In this document: in pieces, positions 20,957 through 32,626 of the stretch
Layout: every line of letters begins with the position of its first letter
Position numbering within the stretch: position 1 is the first letter of the stretch
Assembly (NCBI GenBank): GCA_951804985.1
Contig: OX638135.1
Coordinates: 68,044,680 to 68,108,679, forward strand
DNA length: 64,000 bases
Direction: 5' to 3'
From: Dryomyza anilis
Lineage: Eukaryota > Arthropoda > Insecta > Diptera > Dryomyzidae
Position numbers and translations under genes: made by a program
Notes under the pieces: generated by a model
Told to the model about the DNA's origin: nothing
Seen by the model: the letters and a program-made list of their open reading frames with translations, nothing else
Databases searched by the model: none

Positions 20957-22240
20957 ATGGTGAAATTTGATCAACTTAAAGTCGACCAGCTGAAGAAGGA
21001 CCTGGCGAATCGTGATCTTCCAACTGCTGGTACGAAAGTAGAGCTGCAAAAATGCCTAATGGAAGAATTAGAGGTCCAAGGTATTATACTCGCGGAGCAC
21101 GAGTTTGAAGTGGAAGTTGGAACTACGTCATCAAAAGGTGTGGATCCTGAGCAAAACTTACAGTCTCAAATTTTGATATGAACCAGTTACTCGGAAATAT
21201 TCAACAACAGCTTCTAGAAAATTCCAACAAAATGGAACAAAAACTTCAGGAAAATTCCAAACAGCTTCTAGAAAATTCCAACAAAATGGAGCAGAAACTT
21301 CTTGAAAATTCCAATAAAATAGAGCAGAAACTTCACGAAAATTCCGAACAGCTTCAAGAACATTCGAAACAGATTCTGGAAGTTTCTAATACACTTCATG
21401 GCAAAGTTAATGAGCTTGAAACGCATATAACTAACGATGAGGAGAAATATCAAGACATCGACAAAGAGCTTCAGGAAATAAAGAAAGATTTGCACGTGTT
21501 GCAGATAAATGTACTAACAACATGCTGTGTAGATGTTGTTAGTGGTAAAATTACGATGGAACCACAGCGTTCAACATTTCAAGCTGCAATTTGAGACCAC
21601 GACTGTAAGTAATCTATGGAACAATGAAGACAGCGTAGCCGCACTTATCGTGGCGCTAAAAGGACACGCAGCCAAAGTATTGCAGACTGTTCCAGAAAGT
21701 GATCGAAACAGTTATTTAGCGGTTATGGCTGCACTGCAACTCAAATATGGCAGTGATCACATGAAGCAGATCTACAGAATGGGACTAAAGGGCCGAATGC
21801 AAAGAAATGGTGAAACATTGCAGGCGTATGCAGCGGAAGTTGAGAAGCTTGGGCATTTGTCGAATGCAGATTCAACGAGTGATTGCATAGAAAAGTGCAA
21901 GAGCGAAGCGTTTGTTGATAGCATACGTAATCCGGAGAAAAAGCGTGCAACAGTGATTATTCCCAAGGTAACATTTACGGAAACCGTAACCACAGAATTT
22001 ACCGTGGAGACCGCAACTACGTTGTGTAGACCAGTTTTCAAGGCCCGTAGAATGGATATGGAAAGCGATGACTTATTTCAGGTAGTGTGCCAAGCAGTTA
22101 AAGCTGGAAATAATTCCGAACACACAGGTGCAAACCGTGGAACACAATTTAAAGGTAAATGTTACGACTGTGATACATATGGGCATATGGCACGTGATTG
22201 TCGTAAAAAACGCAAGCGCTCAATGAATCCGACGAGATGA
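20957..22240 (+). pseudogene. Gag with SAP domain, coiled coil and zinc knuckle (broken)
   Basis: Three overlapping frames. 20957-21181 starts MVKFDQLKVDQLKKDLANRD and fits the SAP motif (helix-turn-helix, LPTAGTKVELQKCL), a DNA/chromatin-binding fold. 21178-21594 is a long heptad-like helix built from repeated LLENSNKMEQK units. 21533-22240 is the capsid-like part ending in the knuckle CYDCDTYGHMARDC (22160-22201) and a basic tail. Gag forms the particle and the knuckle binds RNA. Frame breaks near 21180 and 21560 are probably mutations. The start at 20957 is the first ATG after the primer-binding site. Confidence 0.85.
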
Positions 22241-22329
22241 ATTCCGACATGAAGAAACTCAGGATGATGTCCAAAATAATGTACATTTTAATCAATCTTT
22301 AAACTAAAGCGAGTCAGTTCTACGGGGCA

Positions 22330-22676
22330 CGATCTGATTCCAAAACCGATTGCCACAGACTCTCCATTTCACAAATTGCTCGAAAGCCAAATAGCTTAAC
22401 TGTCGAAGGACTCATTGATTGTACAGCATATATGGTAACATTGGATACGGTAGCATCACACTCAATAATAAGAAGTAACCTTGTTAAGGACGAAGTAGAG
22501 CCGCTTATAGGAATAAGATTACAAACAGCTACGGATGAAGAGGCCCCTATCAGGGGAAAGATTACCAAGAAAATAACGATTGGTACTACGAAGGTTGAGC
22601 ATGATTTTGTTGTGGCGGAGATGGTAGACGGTAGGAACGGTTTCACACTTGATTTAACAAAAAAAAAAAATTGAGT
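22330..22676 (+). pseudogene. Retroviral-type aspartic protease (degenerate)
   Basis: The frame includes VTLDTVASHSIIRSNLV at about 22435-22485. The expected active-site D-T/S-G triad reads D-T-V (D at 22444-22446), so the glycine is lost. A following segment, GIRLQTATDEEAPIRGKI, fits the flap region. The frame ends at 22676 after a run of A residues. It lies between the Gag knuckle and the reverse transcriptase, as in gypsy elements. An inactive relic of the polyprotein-processing enzyme. Confidence 0.75.
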
Positions 22677-22677
22677 T

Positions 22678-23888
22678 GTGCCAGCGCACATTGATTGTGA
22701 CCAGAGCCTGAAAATTAAACAAGTTACTGCTTATAAAAATAGAAAAATACCAACTAATTCAGAAGCAGTTGTTTGGACGAGATTAAATGGACATTGTGGG
22801 ATAAGCAAGTTGTGGGTTATTGAAGTAAACGAAGAGCTGTATATAAGTAACATAGTGGTAGGGAGAACACTTGTTGAGGTGAAAGACAGAGAAAGACGGA
22901 CAGAGACAGAGAAAGGCGGAGAAAGACAGAATTGTGCCTGTAAGAGTTCTCAATTTGGAAAACCCGTTAAAATTGATAAAAAAAGGGAACAGTGATAGGC
23001 CAGTGTCAAGAGGCATCAGCAATTATAAATTGCGAGTCAAATCCATCAAAGGACTATGTCACACCGCAAATAAACAAACAATCTACTCACAAGTTTATAA
23101 ATGAGTGGACGAAGGATTTGGCTGCCAAAGAAAAGAGTCAAGTTCAAAAGCTAATTAATAAATATCAGAGTATATTTGCTGAAAAGGGCCAAAAGGATGG
23201 CAGAACTTCCATTGTAAAACATAGATAAGACACTGGGGATTCTAAGCCAATTCGTCAAGCACAAAGAGAGGTGCCACTTGCGAAGGGAGACGAGGTTTCA
23301 CATTTGGTTAAAGAAATGCACATAAGTGGTGTGATGGAGCCGTCTGAGAGTCCATGGAGTTCACCAGTGGTATTGGTCAAAAAGAAGAACGGTAGTACTC
23401 GGTTCTGCGTTGATTACCGAAAGCTGAATGATGTCACCAAGAACGATAGTTATCCGCTTCCTAGAATCGATGACACCTTGGATACACTATCTAATGCTAA
23501 GTGGTTTTCAGCTTTAGATTTGCAAAGCGGTTACTGGCAAGTGGAAGTCGATAAGAATGACCGAGAGAGGACTGCATTCGGTGCTGGCGATGGACTGTGG
23601 CAATTTCTGGTAATGCCGTTTGGGCTGTGTAATGCCCCAGCAACATTCGAGCGGTTAATGGAGCACATATTGAGAGGTCTACACTGGAAAACATGTCTGC
23701 TATACCTTGACGATATCATTGTCATGGACAAGGACTTCGACGAACATCTTAGAAATTTAGAGGAAGTATTCCTTCGATTTGAAAGTGCGGTTCTACAACT
23801 TAGAAATGCTCACTTTTCAAGAAAGAAGTCCAGTATCTGGGTCATCGAATTACCACAGAAGGATTGCATACCGATGAGTATAAAATAG
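22678..23888 (+). pseudogene. Linker and reverse transcriptase of gypsy-type element
   Basis: 22678-23228 are short frames of the protease-to-RT linker. 23271-23888 encodes a well-kept RT domain of 205 residues: SPVVLVKKKNG (31-41), CVDYRKLND (46-54), ALDLQSGYWQ with catalytic Asp 83, MPFGLCNAPATF (115-126) and YLDD (145-148) with the paired catalytic aspartates. The frame then shifts near 23840 and continues as GLHTDEYKIVAAKDWPRPQN. RT copies the element RNA into DNA in the cytoplasmic particle. The domain looks intact but its polyprotein context is lost. Confidence 0.9.
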
Positions 23889-24215
23889 TTGCAGCAAAGG
23901 ATTGGCCCAGACCGCAAAACCTACACCACCTACGAAGTTTCTTGGGGCTACAGGCGATTTCTTCCAGGTTTTGCCAATGTTGCTGGCAGTCTTCAAATAT
24001 CTGTAAGGACAACAGTTTCACTTGAGAACCGATCACGCAGCACTGGGATGGTTACTTTAGTTCAAAGATCCGGAAGGCCATATTGCGCGTTGGATAGAAC
24101 AATTACAGAGCTACGATTTCTCAATCGAAAATCGTAAAGGAGGAAATCATGAAAATGCAGATGCTCTGTCCCGACGACCGTGTAAACTTGAATGCAGACA
24201 TTGTGTAAGAGCAGA
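23889..24215 (+). pseudogene. RT connection and residual RNase H (internally deleted)
   Basis: The sequence passes from RSFLGL and RRFLPGFANVAGSL (about 23925-24000) almost directly into a piece matching the end of RNase H: FHLRTDHAALGW, then ARWIEQLQSYDFSIENR and HENADALSRRP at about 24015-24185. Most of the RNase H fold, including the TDAS-type first catalytic Asp and its surroundings, is missing. A deletion of roughly 130 codons is inferred by comparison with typical gypsy pol length. Confidence 0.75.
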
Positions 24216-24479
24216 AGGAAAAACATTCGTCTGTTGAATATTTTTTCCGATGAAAAATGAACTCCGGAACAAATTCAAATCGATCAAAAGAGTGATCCCG
24301 ATCTTGATGTTCAAGGAGCAGCAAATAAAGCCATCATGGGAAGAGATAACTTCCGACAGCCCATTAACTAAGGCGTAGTGGGCACAGTGGCAGAGCTTAA
24401 AACTGCAAGATGGTTGCTTATATCGTGTATGGGAAAGTGAAGATGGCACATCCGATCGAAGTTTGATTATTGTTTCCAA

Positions 24480-25560
24480 GTTAAAACTAAAAGAGATATT
24501 AGCGGAATACTATGGTGGATCTAGTGGAGGTCATTTGGGCATGAATAAAACGGTAGAAACAGTATAGAAACGTTTTTATTGGGTTGGATGCCAAGAGTCT
24601 GTCGCCGACTGGATTCGCAGTTGTCCGCAATGTGTACCAGCAAAAGGACCAACAGTCAGGAGTCGCGGTAGGATGCATCAGTACAACGTGTGAACACCAT
24701 TCGAGCGTATTGCCATGGATGTCGCCGGACCATTTTCAATCAGTGATGCGGGTAATTAGTATGTCCTTGTCGTCATTGACTACTTTAGCAAGTGGCCTGA
24801 AGTATATCCCATGCTGAATCAAGAAGCCACAACAGTTGCGGATGCATTAGTTAACAACTGGGAAAGCCGTTTTGGAGTACCGTTGGAATTGCAATCAGAT
24901 CAAAGAAGAAATTTTGAGTCTGCTGTATTTAAAGAAGTATGCAAAGTCCTTAACATACACAAAACACGAACAACGCCATTGCACCCGCAATCTGATGGCA
25001 TGGTAGAGAGATTCAATCGGACTTTGGAAGAGTATCTCAGAAAAGTGGTTGATAAAAATCAAAAAGATTGGGATACAAACATACCATTATTCCTCATGGC
25101 CTATCGGGCGGCGGTTCATGATACCACAGCAGCTTCACCATCTAAAATTGTTTTTGGAACAGACTTAAGATTACCTGCGGATTTAAAGTTTGGTGCGAGT
25201 CCTTCAGCTGGAATTCCTATTCACGATTATGTTTCCAGGAAAAGTGAAGAAATGAACGAAATGCATCAGTTTGTAAGGCAGCGTACACAATTTGCGAGTG
25301 ATAAAATGAAGGCCAGATACGACTTGCGCACAAATTCAGAGGGATTTACGGAAGGACAACTTGTTTTGCTCTATAACCCACAAGGAAAGAAAGGCTTATC
25401 CCCTAAGCTACAAACACACTGGGAGGACCATACAAGATAATTAAAAAAATTAACGATGTCGTGTATCGGATTCAGAGTACTACAGGCGTTAGACGAAAAA
25501 TGAAAGTAGTACATTTAGAGAGGTTGGCGCCGAATAAAGAAAGAGAGGATTAACATCTGT
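24480..25560 (+). pseudogene. Integrase of gypsy-type element
   Basis: An N-terminal zinc-binding part (GGHLGMNKT .. FYWVGC .. CPQC) is followed by the DDE core. The first Asp is in AMDVAGPF (about 24717), the second in LQSDQRRNFES, and the Glu in HPQSDGMVERFNRTLEEYL, the last two in the open frame 24811-25440. A C-terminal segment (DGVVYRI-like, VVHLERLAP) follows in a shifted frame to about 25560. The glycine normally after SDQ is Arg here. In-frame stops at about 24567 and 24757 and further shifts prevent expression. Confidence 0.88.
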
Positions 25561-25577
25561 TCGGGATGAACCGATTT

Positions 25578-25590
25578 AGGTGGAGGGCAG
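25578..25590 (+). promoter_or_regulatory. Polypurine tract
   Basis: AGGTGGAGGGCAG sits directly before the 3' LTR, the position used to prime plus-strand DNA. A pyrimidine near the end is slightly atypical. Confidence 0.75.
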
Positions 25591-26133
25591 TGTTACGAAA
25601 AGATGTAATTTGCCCCATAGTGCAAGCAATCAACAATAATAAATGAGACGCAATACAATTTAGCGCACTAAGCAATGTGTTAGAAAGAGACGGAAGATCA
25701 TTCAGCGCACTGAGGCAGTTTGCGAGAGATGGAAGATCAACGCATTAAAACACATGAATGCGAATGAGATGCCAATAGCATGCGTCATTCACGAAACGAG
25801 TAGAAGGTTCTCGAAACAAGTCGAAGCTTGTCAAAACGTGTCGAACTGATGCATGCAGTATATAAGGGAACCGCATTTGAGGCACAGTACTTTAGTTGTG
25901 ATTTGATAGTGAACTAGTGCGTCTCGTGAGCGAACACTGACAAGATAAATTGTAGTAATACAGCAGTTGTTATAAGTGATTATTATTAAATTGTTATTTA
26001 AGTTATTAAAGTTAATTAATACTAGTTGAAATAATACTTGTTAAAACCAAATATAAGTGTGTTTTTCATTTTGTACTCAATCCAGAGATACGAACTTTTA
26101 GAATAGTATTCCGTAGACTGAATTTTCGTAACA
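25591..26133 (+). repeat. 3' LTR of gypsy-type element
   Basis: 543 bp, starting TGTTACGAAAAGATG and ending TTTTCGTAACA. Followed by the ATAT target duplicate. Confidence 0.93.
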
Positions 26134-26137
26134 ATAT

Positions 26138-26935
26138 GTATATGGGTTATTCCACGTCAAATCAACTGAAAATTTTAAAATTTTGGCAACACCATCTCAG
26201 AAATAAATGAAATTTTGTTGGAAGGTTTTATGAACTAAAGTTAAGAGAAACGCAAAATTTGAGTTTCCTAACTGCAGTGATTTCAGAAATATGAGTCCTT
26301 GAAATATGAAAAACTCACAAAAAATGAACAAAGTTGAGTAAGCTTAATTTATTGTAACTTAGGAAATGTTATAGAAGTGAGCAAAATATATAATATTCAA
26401 TTTTTTAATATTAGGGTGACCATAGATAGATAATAAATATAATATTATTAAAATAGAATTATCTAAATAACTCCCTTTTTTAAATATTTAAAATAAATAT
26501 ATGTTAAAGAGTGTCCTTTTGCTAACAAACTGTAAAAATTTCAGAGTGGTGTTCAGGCTCGTCCCAAAGTTATTATTAAAATTGTTTTATAAAGCAGACA
26601 TTTTCATATAAAATTTTATTATAAAATTTTGTAATTATTACTTATTAAACTATAAAAACCATTAAAATTTATTTTTTAGTTTAAAAAAAAAATTTGGGGT
26701 GACCATATTTGTTATGTGAACTTTACTTTACCGTCCGAAATAAAATATTTTTTTTTCTTCTCCAAACTATCCCCTTTGTTTGGATTCAAAAGTAAACTTA
26801 TGCAACATTATTTTATTTAGATGTGTATTAAACATTTGTGTGTTTATTGATATTTTAAAATGAATATATTTATTTATATTTGGTTTAGACTGGTGTAAGT
26901 AGTGACTTTGGTATGCCCTACTGTTGGACCAGATT
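26138..26935. other. AT-rich repeat remnant
   Basis: Starts with GGTTATTCCACGTCAAATCA, a diverged terminus of the dispersed GGTCATTCC family, followed by AAAATTTTGGCAACACCATC, which resembles 3345-3385. TAGGGTGACCATA near 26411 and TGGGGTGACCATATT near 26695 form a spaced direct repeat. No gene seen. Confidence 0.55.
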
Positions 26936-27160
26936 CCTCATCTTGTTCTTATGTGTGTTGGGTCGGCTTTCCCTTGTTCATCTATAATGGTTCGTTGTAT
27001 GTAGTGCGTTGGATCTGTTGAGCTTCGATGGTTCTTGTCGAATGCGCAAATGGTGTTGTCTCTAGTGGACGTCGTCATGTTTATACGTTGGACTCTAAGT
27101 CGTTCAAGAGTGCTTTGATCTCGTTGACTTGATTGACGATTTGTTCGAGATGACATAAAT
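26936..27160 (-). other. Moderately GC-rich stretch with short minus-strand frame
   Basis: A 72-residue minus-strand frame (26938-27156) begins MSSRTNRQSSQRDQSTLERL and is polar. I recognise no family. It directly borders the minisatellite element and might be an outer part of it, or unrelated flank. Confidence 0.3.
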
Positions 27161-27829
27161 CTAACATAAATCTAAAATCCAAACTAAAGGGAAAAACAAA
27201 AAAGGAAAGATCGAGAAAAACAAACTCAACACACTAAAACTCTTCACAATAAAATTCACCCCAACAAAATTCACCACACTAAGATTCACCACACCAAAAC
27301 TCACCACACTAAAAGTCACCACACTAACACTCTCCACACAGAAATGCACTACACAAAACTCACCACAATAAAATTCACCACACTAAAACTCACCACACTG
27401 AAATTCACTACACTAAAACTTACAACAATAAAATTCACTACATAAAAATTCACCACAATAAAACTCACCAACCAAATTCACCACACCTTAACACACCACA
27501 CTAAAACTTCTACTCGAAAAACTGTACGGGGATGAATTCTACGGGAAAGAATTCTACCGGGATGAATTCAACGGGAAGAATTCTACAGAGAAGAATTCTA
27601 CTGGAAAGCGTTCTATGGAGAAGAATTTTACGGCGAAAGAATTGTCTTCGAGAAATGTTTTTTTGCGGAGAATTATTATTTGGTTATTACATTTATAAAA
27701 CCCATAAAAACTTTCACAGCGAAGCACGGGCTCCTGATATAAATTATAATTTTTTTTATATTAATAAAATCGCTCCATATCTTTGAATTCACAAAAATCT
27801 TGGCACGAGTCGTGCACTGGTCCAGCTAG
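27160..27829 (-). mobile_element. Minisatellite-bearing non-autonomous element, truncated copy
   Basis: On the minus strand it begins CTAGCTGGACCAGTGCACG at 27829, matching the start of the 39847 copy, and continues through GAATTCAAAGATATGGAGCG, a GAATTCT/AGAATTC-rich zone (27530-27640) and the 15-bp minisatellite in complement (CACACTAAAACTCAC units, about 27235-27510). It ends with a short part of the region that follows the minisatellite in the long copy, so the 280-bp units are missing. Confidence 0.85.
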
Positions 27830-27853
27830 TGTATATATATATATATATATATA

Positions 27854-27889
<36 letters not shown>

Positions 27890-27906
27890 GATTTATATAT
27901 TTATAT

Positions 27907-27958
<52 letters not shown>

Positions 27959-27974
27959 GATTTATACATTAAAA

Positions 27975-28022
<48 letters not shown>

Positions 28023-28038
28023 GATTTATACATTAAAA

Positions 28039-28083
<45 letters not shown>
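27830..28083. repeat. (TA)n microsatellite with interspersed AAAACGATTTA
   Basis: Long TA runs are separated by three similar spacers (ATAAAACGATTTATAxATT), giving a higher-order repeat. It directly abuts the outer end of the minisatellite element. Confidence 0.95.
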
Positions 28084-28086
<3 letters not shown>

Positions 28087-28717
28087 TAAATATTTTAATG
28101 TATATTTGTATTTATTCTACTAATATATTTTTCTTTTTCCTTCTTTTTTTTAATTTTAACTGTACTAAAAATTTATATATTTCTTTTTTTTTAAATTTCA
28201 ATACTAACTGATATTTTTCTTCTTCTTTAAATAATTTAAATTATTATAAGTTAGTACTTCAAATGCATTTAAAATTTATTTCTTATATTTCAATTTATTC
28301 AAATTAAATTATATTAATGTACAAAAGTACCTATGATTTGACTGCATGTAAATATAATTAGATTTGCGATTTATTTTGTAAACATGTGTAATATTTTATT
28401 ATATTATTTTCGTGTACTAATATGAGTCACATTATATGAAACTTCCTACTGGCATGAATGTAAAATTATATTATATTTATTTGCATTGTTTATGGTATCA
28501 AAAAAAAAAACTGCAAGATCTGCATTTATATGCCAGCTCTGAACGCTCGCTTACGTATGATATACATACGTTCGTACAAATTGCATATGTGCTTCAGCTT
28601 GACACACTTGGGTGGAATGACCATTTTCAAGGTTTGATAGCTTGCGCTATTAATATAGGTCAGTAATGCAATTGTTGGTTTCCGTTATCTGTATTGAATA
28701 CGACGGTGTCCGTCCCA
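28084..28717. other. AT-rich interval, no gene recognised
   Basis: Pyrimidine- and A-rich low-complexity sequence. A 76-residue frame at 28436-28666 has no recognisable relative. Confidence 0.5.
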
Positions 28718-29330
28718 TGGACATAACCTCCAATTCGAATTTGGGGATTATGTCCACGTTCCTATGCGGACATAAACCCCAAATTTGAATTAGGGGTTAT
28801 ATCCTTGTTTTATTTATTAGTAAGAAGAACGAAATTTTATTTACAAAAAATCGCGCGATTTTTTGGAAATTAAATTTCGCCTGCCGCGCTTTAGTTTCGC
28901 ATAAATACAAAAAAATATCAAAATAAAATATTGTCGCGCGATTTTTTGGAAATAACATTTTAACAAATTAAAATTATAATATTGTTTTATTCATAAGAGA
29001 AGAACGAAATTTTATTTACAAAAAATCACGCGATTTTTGGAAATACATAAATTCAAAAAATATCAAAAGAAAATTATATATTTGTTTTGTTCACGATGAT
29101 AGGAACAACAAGTTTTTTACAAAAAATTGTAGTTACAAATTTACAAAAAATTGTATTTAAAAAAATATAAATGATAAAAAAAAAATTCACTAATAAATAA
29201 ATTCGAATTTAAAAAAAAAATAAAAAATATAAAATCGGACATAACTGCCAATAACGGAATTCATAGATGGACTTAAACCCCAAATTTGAAATTCGAAAAA
29301 TCGGGATATAACCCCCAAATTCGAATCAAT
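28718..29330 (+). mobile_element. Palindrome-family element (GGACATAACCCCC), copy 1
   Basis: Opens with a near-palindrome, GGACATAACCTCCAATTCG and its complement GGATTATGTCC (about 28718-28755). More GGACATAA.CCCCAAA motifs follow at 28778-28801 and in inverted form near 29230-29330. Inside are two copies of TTTACAAAAAATCGCGCGAT or a variant (28850, 29017). The segment 29030-29260 matches the complement of 63430-63600. There is no coding capacity, and the class is unknown. Confidence 0.7.
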
Positions 29331-29339
29331 ATTTCTTGT

Positions 29340-30317
29340 TTTTTTTTTTTACTTGTCGTTTTCCTAAACTATTCATATGTATTTTTTCCTCTAATTTACG
29401 AGCTATGTAATGTTTTATTTTATGATTTCTTTATATCTTGTGGTTAGATCTTTTTTTTAAACTTAATGAATAATTTCGTATTTTTTTTTTCAACTTCCTA
29501 TCGTAATATTGCAATTTTCGAATTTAATTGTGAATGTTTAGCTAATTTGTTTTATATTATTACTCTTATGATTTCTATCTAAGGGTAATATTATAATATT
29601 TTTAGTTTTAACGGCATACACTACTTGTGATATGTCTTTAACAAATTATTATGAATTTTCTTATACTTGTTTTTGACTAATATCGTCGTGGTCACTGGCT
29701 CACTTCCCTCTACGTATACGTAAGTTCCCTTCCAAATTGGGGAGAATTTATTCTTCCTAGTTTGGTCTTTCCATTAAATCCATTAAATCCATTAAATAAA
29801 AAATCCATAAAATCCACGGAGAATTTATTCTTCCTAGTTTGGTCTTTCCAGTAAATCCACGTCGTGTGGTTTGAATTATATAGGGTTGAGATTTTTGTTG
29901 TATTGTTTTTTCGACAACCTACATTAATTTTGCCTTTTCAAGGGACATTAGGTCCCGGTTGAACCATTTTTCATAGCCTTGTCTCACATAACATTGCCTT
30001 GTTAGGATCCGGGATTTCCGGGTATTCCATTAATGAAATTACTTGCAATAAATCGAAAAAGGCTTTGAAAACTATTCGAAATTTATAAATTTTGAGATAA
30101 TATTAAATAAAACCAATCGATTTCATTTGAAATTTGTACTCACATTTCATAATATTGGTAAAATAATATTAACCGAAAAGCGCCCTAGGCGAAAATTTTT
30201 GCATTATTTATTCAACTTTAAAATTGAAATGATATACACCAATTTATTTGTTAATGTATATTTTTATATTGTTTTTTTTTGATAAAAAACTTTTTTTTTA
30301 ATAAATAAGGGTGTTTT
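29340..30317. other. AT-rich interval with a short tandem duplication
   Basis: No gene. GGAGAATTTATTCTTCCTAG followed by TTTGGTCTTTCC occurs twice with a 77-bp period (29741 and 29818), and ATTAAATCC is repeated three times between them. The rest is AT-rich without recognisable structure. Confidence 0.55.
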
Positions 30318-30997
30318 TATACCCTACACTAAGAATGAAAGGGTATATTCAGATTGGTACACCGTTTGTAACACCCAGAAGCAAGCATCTACGGTATGGA
30401 AAAGTATATATATTCTTGATCAGCATGACCTCCTGATTCGATTTAGCGATGTCCGTCTGTCTGTCCGTCTGTCTGTTGAAATCACTACTACTTAAACAAT
30501 TGAAGAGTTAGATAAATGAAACTCATAATTTAGATTACTTATATACCTACGCTGTATGTGCGAGAGATCGGTCAATTGTGACCTGTGATCTGACAATTTA
30601 TATTCAAATAACTCATATAAAATTTACATCTACAGTTCAATTTTACTGTATACGTCTTAGATAAACTTTTTTGGTCAAATATATATTGACTTCATGCTCA
30701 AATACATGCTTTCCCGCGAAACGACTTGTGGTTCCCAAAAAAAAAATCGAAATTCGGTACACCTACCCATTTGTAAATATGGGTATCAAATGAAAAGAAA
30801 TTCTTCAGCGATTGAAAGTTTGTAGTTATTTTCATGATTTGTATACCCTGGTGACCTATATACCACTTTGAATGGTAACCACACATATGTGTAGGATATT
30901 TATAGTCGGCTAAGACCGACTTTAATTTTGATAATCCTAACTATCATAATAACACCAAATTTAAAATTTCCCATGTGATCTAACCTTTCCAACTGAT
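30318..30997 (+). mobile_element. mini-me/DINE-1-like element
   Basis: TATACCCTACACTAAGAATG start, TATATATTCTTGATCAGCAT core, a short GTCTGTCCGTCTGTCTG run, a TAGTCGGCTAAGACCGACT hairpin near 30902 and an end at CCAACTGATT. It is shorter in the GTCY run than the 16604 copy, and a few bases are missing after TATGTGCGA. Confidence 0.85.
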
Positions 30998-32079
30998 TAA
31001 AATATGAAAACAAATTCAAATTTTAGCAGTATTTTTTTTTGAAAATGGTGAAATTTGGAAATATGGTGAAACGACATATAATTAAGACATTGGTAAAAAT
31101 TTACCTTCCCAAATGGTGTGGTTTAAGAGATTTGGTGATTTAAATTTGAAAAAATATGTATAAATATCGAAAAAGTCGTGTAATTTAATAGAACATAATT
31201 TAAGCAATAGTAAAGCAAAAAAAAAAACATTGAAGTCTCATTTAAAATATTATAAAATTGCCAAAATTTTGATTTTAGAGTGGTCATTATTAAACAAAGC
31301 AATGGCAAAAGTCAACTTTAAAATTAAAATCAGCTTTTTGACATTTTATTATTTAATAAAATGTGTAATAAAAAAAATTATGTAATAAAAAAATTTGCGG
31401 CACGTAAATTCAAAAATATTTGATTTATGACAATCAAAAAAATTAGCATGTTTTTAGTTAAGTATCGACGAAAAAATTCGAAAAAGAGGGAAAATAAATT
31501 TTGGACATTTTGATAAGCTAACCGTTCTACATTGCATGCAATTATTGCAAGTATATCATGTGTATCCCGGGAAACTGCTGGAATTATTATAATTCGGTTT
31601 CGAGAGACCATCTTCCTAAATAGTAAATGTGAAGCAGGTCGAAAATCAGGATTTATGAATCGTAAATTTGCGATGAAAGTAAGGTGTTAGATCTAGCCCA
31701 ACAATCATAAGAGATATGTCAAAAAAATTAATATTTTTTAATATTTTCAAAAAGTAAAGAAGAGATTTAAACAGAGATCATTTAAAATTCCAAATAAAAT
31801 CGAAGAAATGGATAAAAATGTATAAATAATTTCGTTTACATCCTTCATTTTGTAGCTGAGATTTCTGAGATTTCTGTCAGCGTTTTTCCAACATTAATTC
31901 TTTTAAAGGTTTTATTCCCTTTTGAAATGTTACTATGCATTTTCATCTAATTATCTCCAATTTTTGAGATAAATACCATTTTTAGAAAAATGTACAAACT
32001 ATATCCCAAAATCCATATCTCAAAGACTAGATTCAATGTGATAAAACTGACACACGCTGCAAAAAAAAGGGCTCTCCCA

Positions 32080-32295
32080 AACATAATTTTGCAGGCATCT
32101 TTGGAGCTTTATGCAAACAAAAGTATTATTTCATTGCCAAACATTATTATAATACCAGCCAAACATATTTTTTGTTTTCGTTCAAACATATTTATGTTCA
32201 GAATGAATAATTTTCGGCATTCTTGCAAACATATATATGTTTGAATGTGAAACACATTTTATTTACATGTAAACATATTTATGTTTACTTTTAAT
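32080..32295. repeat. Cluster of CAAACATA words
   Basis: CAAACAT(A/T) or its complement occurs at least ten times at irregular spacing, often as partial palindromes such as AAACATATATATGTTT (32226-32245 region). It is not a strict tandem array. Confidence 0.7.
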
Positions 32296-32592
32296 TTTAA
32301 TGTAAAAATAGTAAATTTAGTGCTAATATCTTCATTACACAATATTCGTTTTTTCCTTTTTTTTAAAATACATCGATATTTCACAAGCAGCCACCATCTG
32401 GTATTAACAGTAATTGGCGGTACTTAAACAAATTCTTCCACCAAAAATAATTTTTGAACTATATGAAACGTATTATTGTGAGAGTTACTGAGTGCTAAAA
32501 GTATTGTGACTTCGTAATGCCAAACATACATATAATCAAAATAATGCTATTATTTTTAAATTCGTTGTCACCCAGTAACAATCACGAATATT

Positions 32593-32626
32593 TGGTTCTT
32601 TGAATTATATATAATTCAAAGAACCT
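32593..32626. repeat. Palindrome GGTTCTTTGAATTA / TAATTCAAAGAACC
   Basis: Two 14-base perfect arms are separated by four bases. The right arm is the start of the dispersed repeat whose other copy begins at 6188. Confidence 0.92.

Larger units (their letters stand above)
20394..26133 (+). mobile_element. Gypsy-type LTR retrotransposon, complete but inactivated
   Basis: LTRs at 20394-20926 and 25591-26133 are flanked by ATAT (20390-20393 and 26134-26137). A primer-binding site follows the 5' LTR and a purine tract (GGTGGAGGGCAG) precedes the 3' LTR. Coding order is Gag with SAP domain and zinc knuckle, protease, reverse transcriptase, residual RNase H, integrase. This order defines the Metaviridae/gypsy type; no env frame is present. 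The PBS TGGTGTCAGAAGTG resembles those read from tRNA-Leu in the mdg3/micropia group (inference). Many frameshifts and a deletion in the RNase H region make it non-autonomous. Confidence 0.93.

Noticed and set aside
21268..21495. Hydrophobic minus-strand frame
   Set aside because: Antisense of the Gag coiled coil.
26938..27156. Small basic/polar gene on the minus strand
   Set aside because: No family resemblance, no support from a neighbour; listed only as an unassigned frame.
27783..28019. Frame rich in IYIYIY
   Set aside because: Translation of (TA)n. The same applies to 39655-39900.
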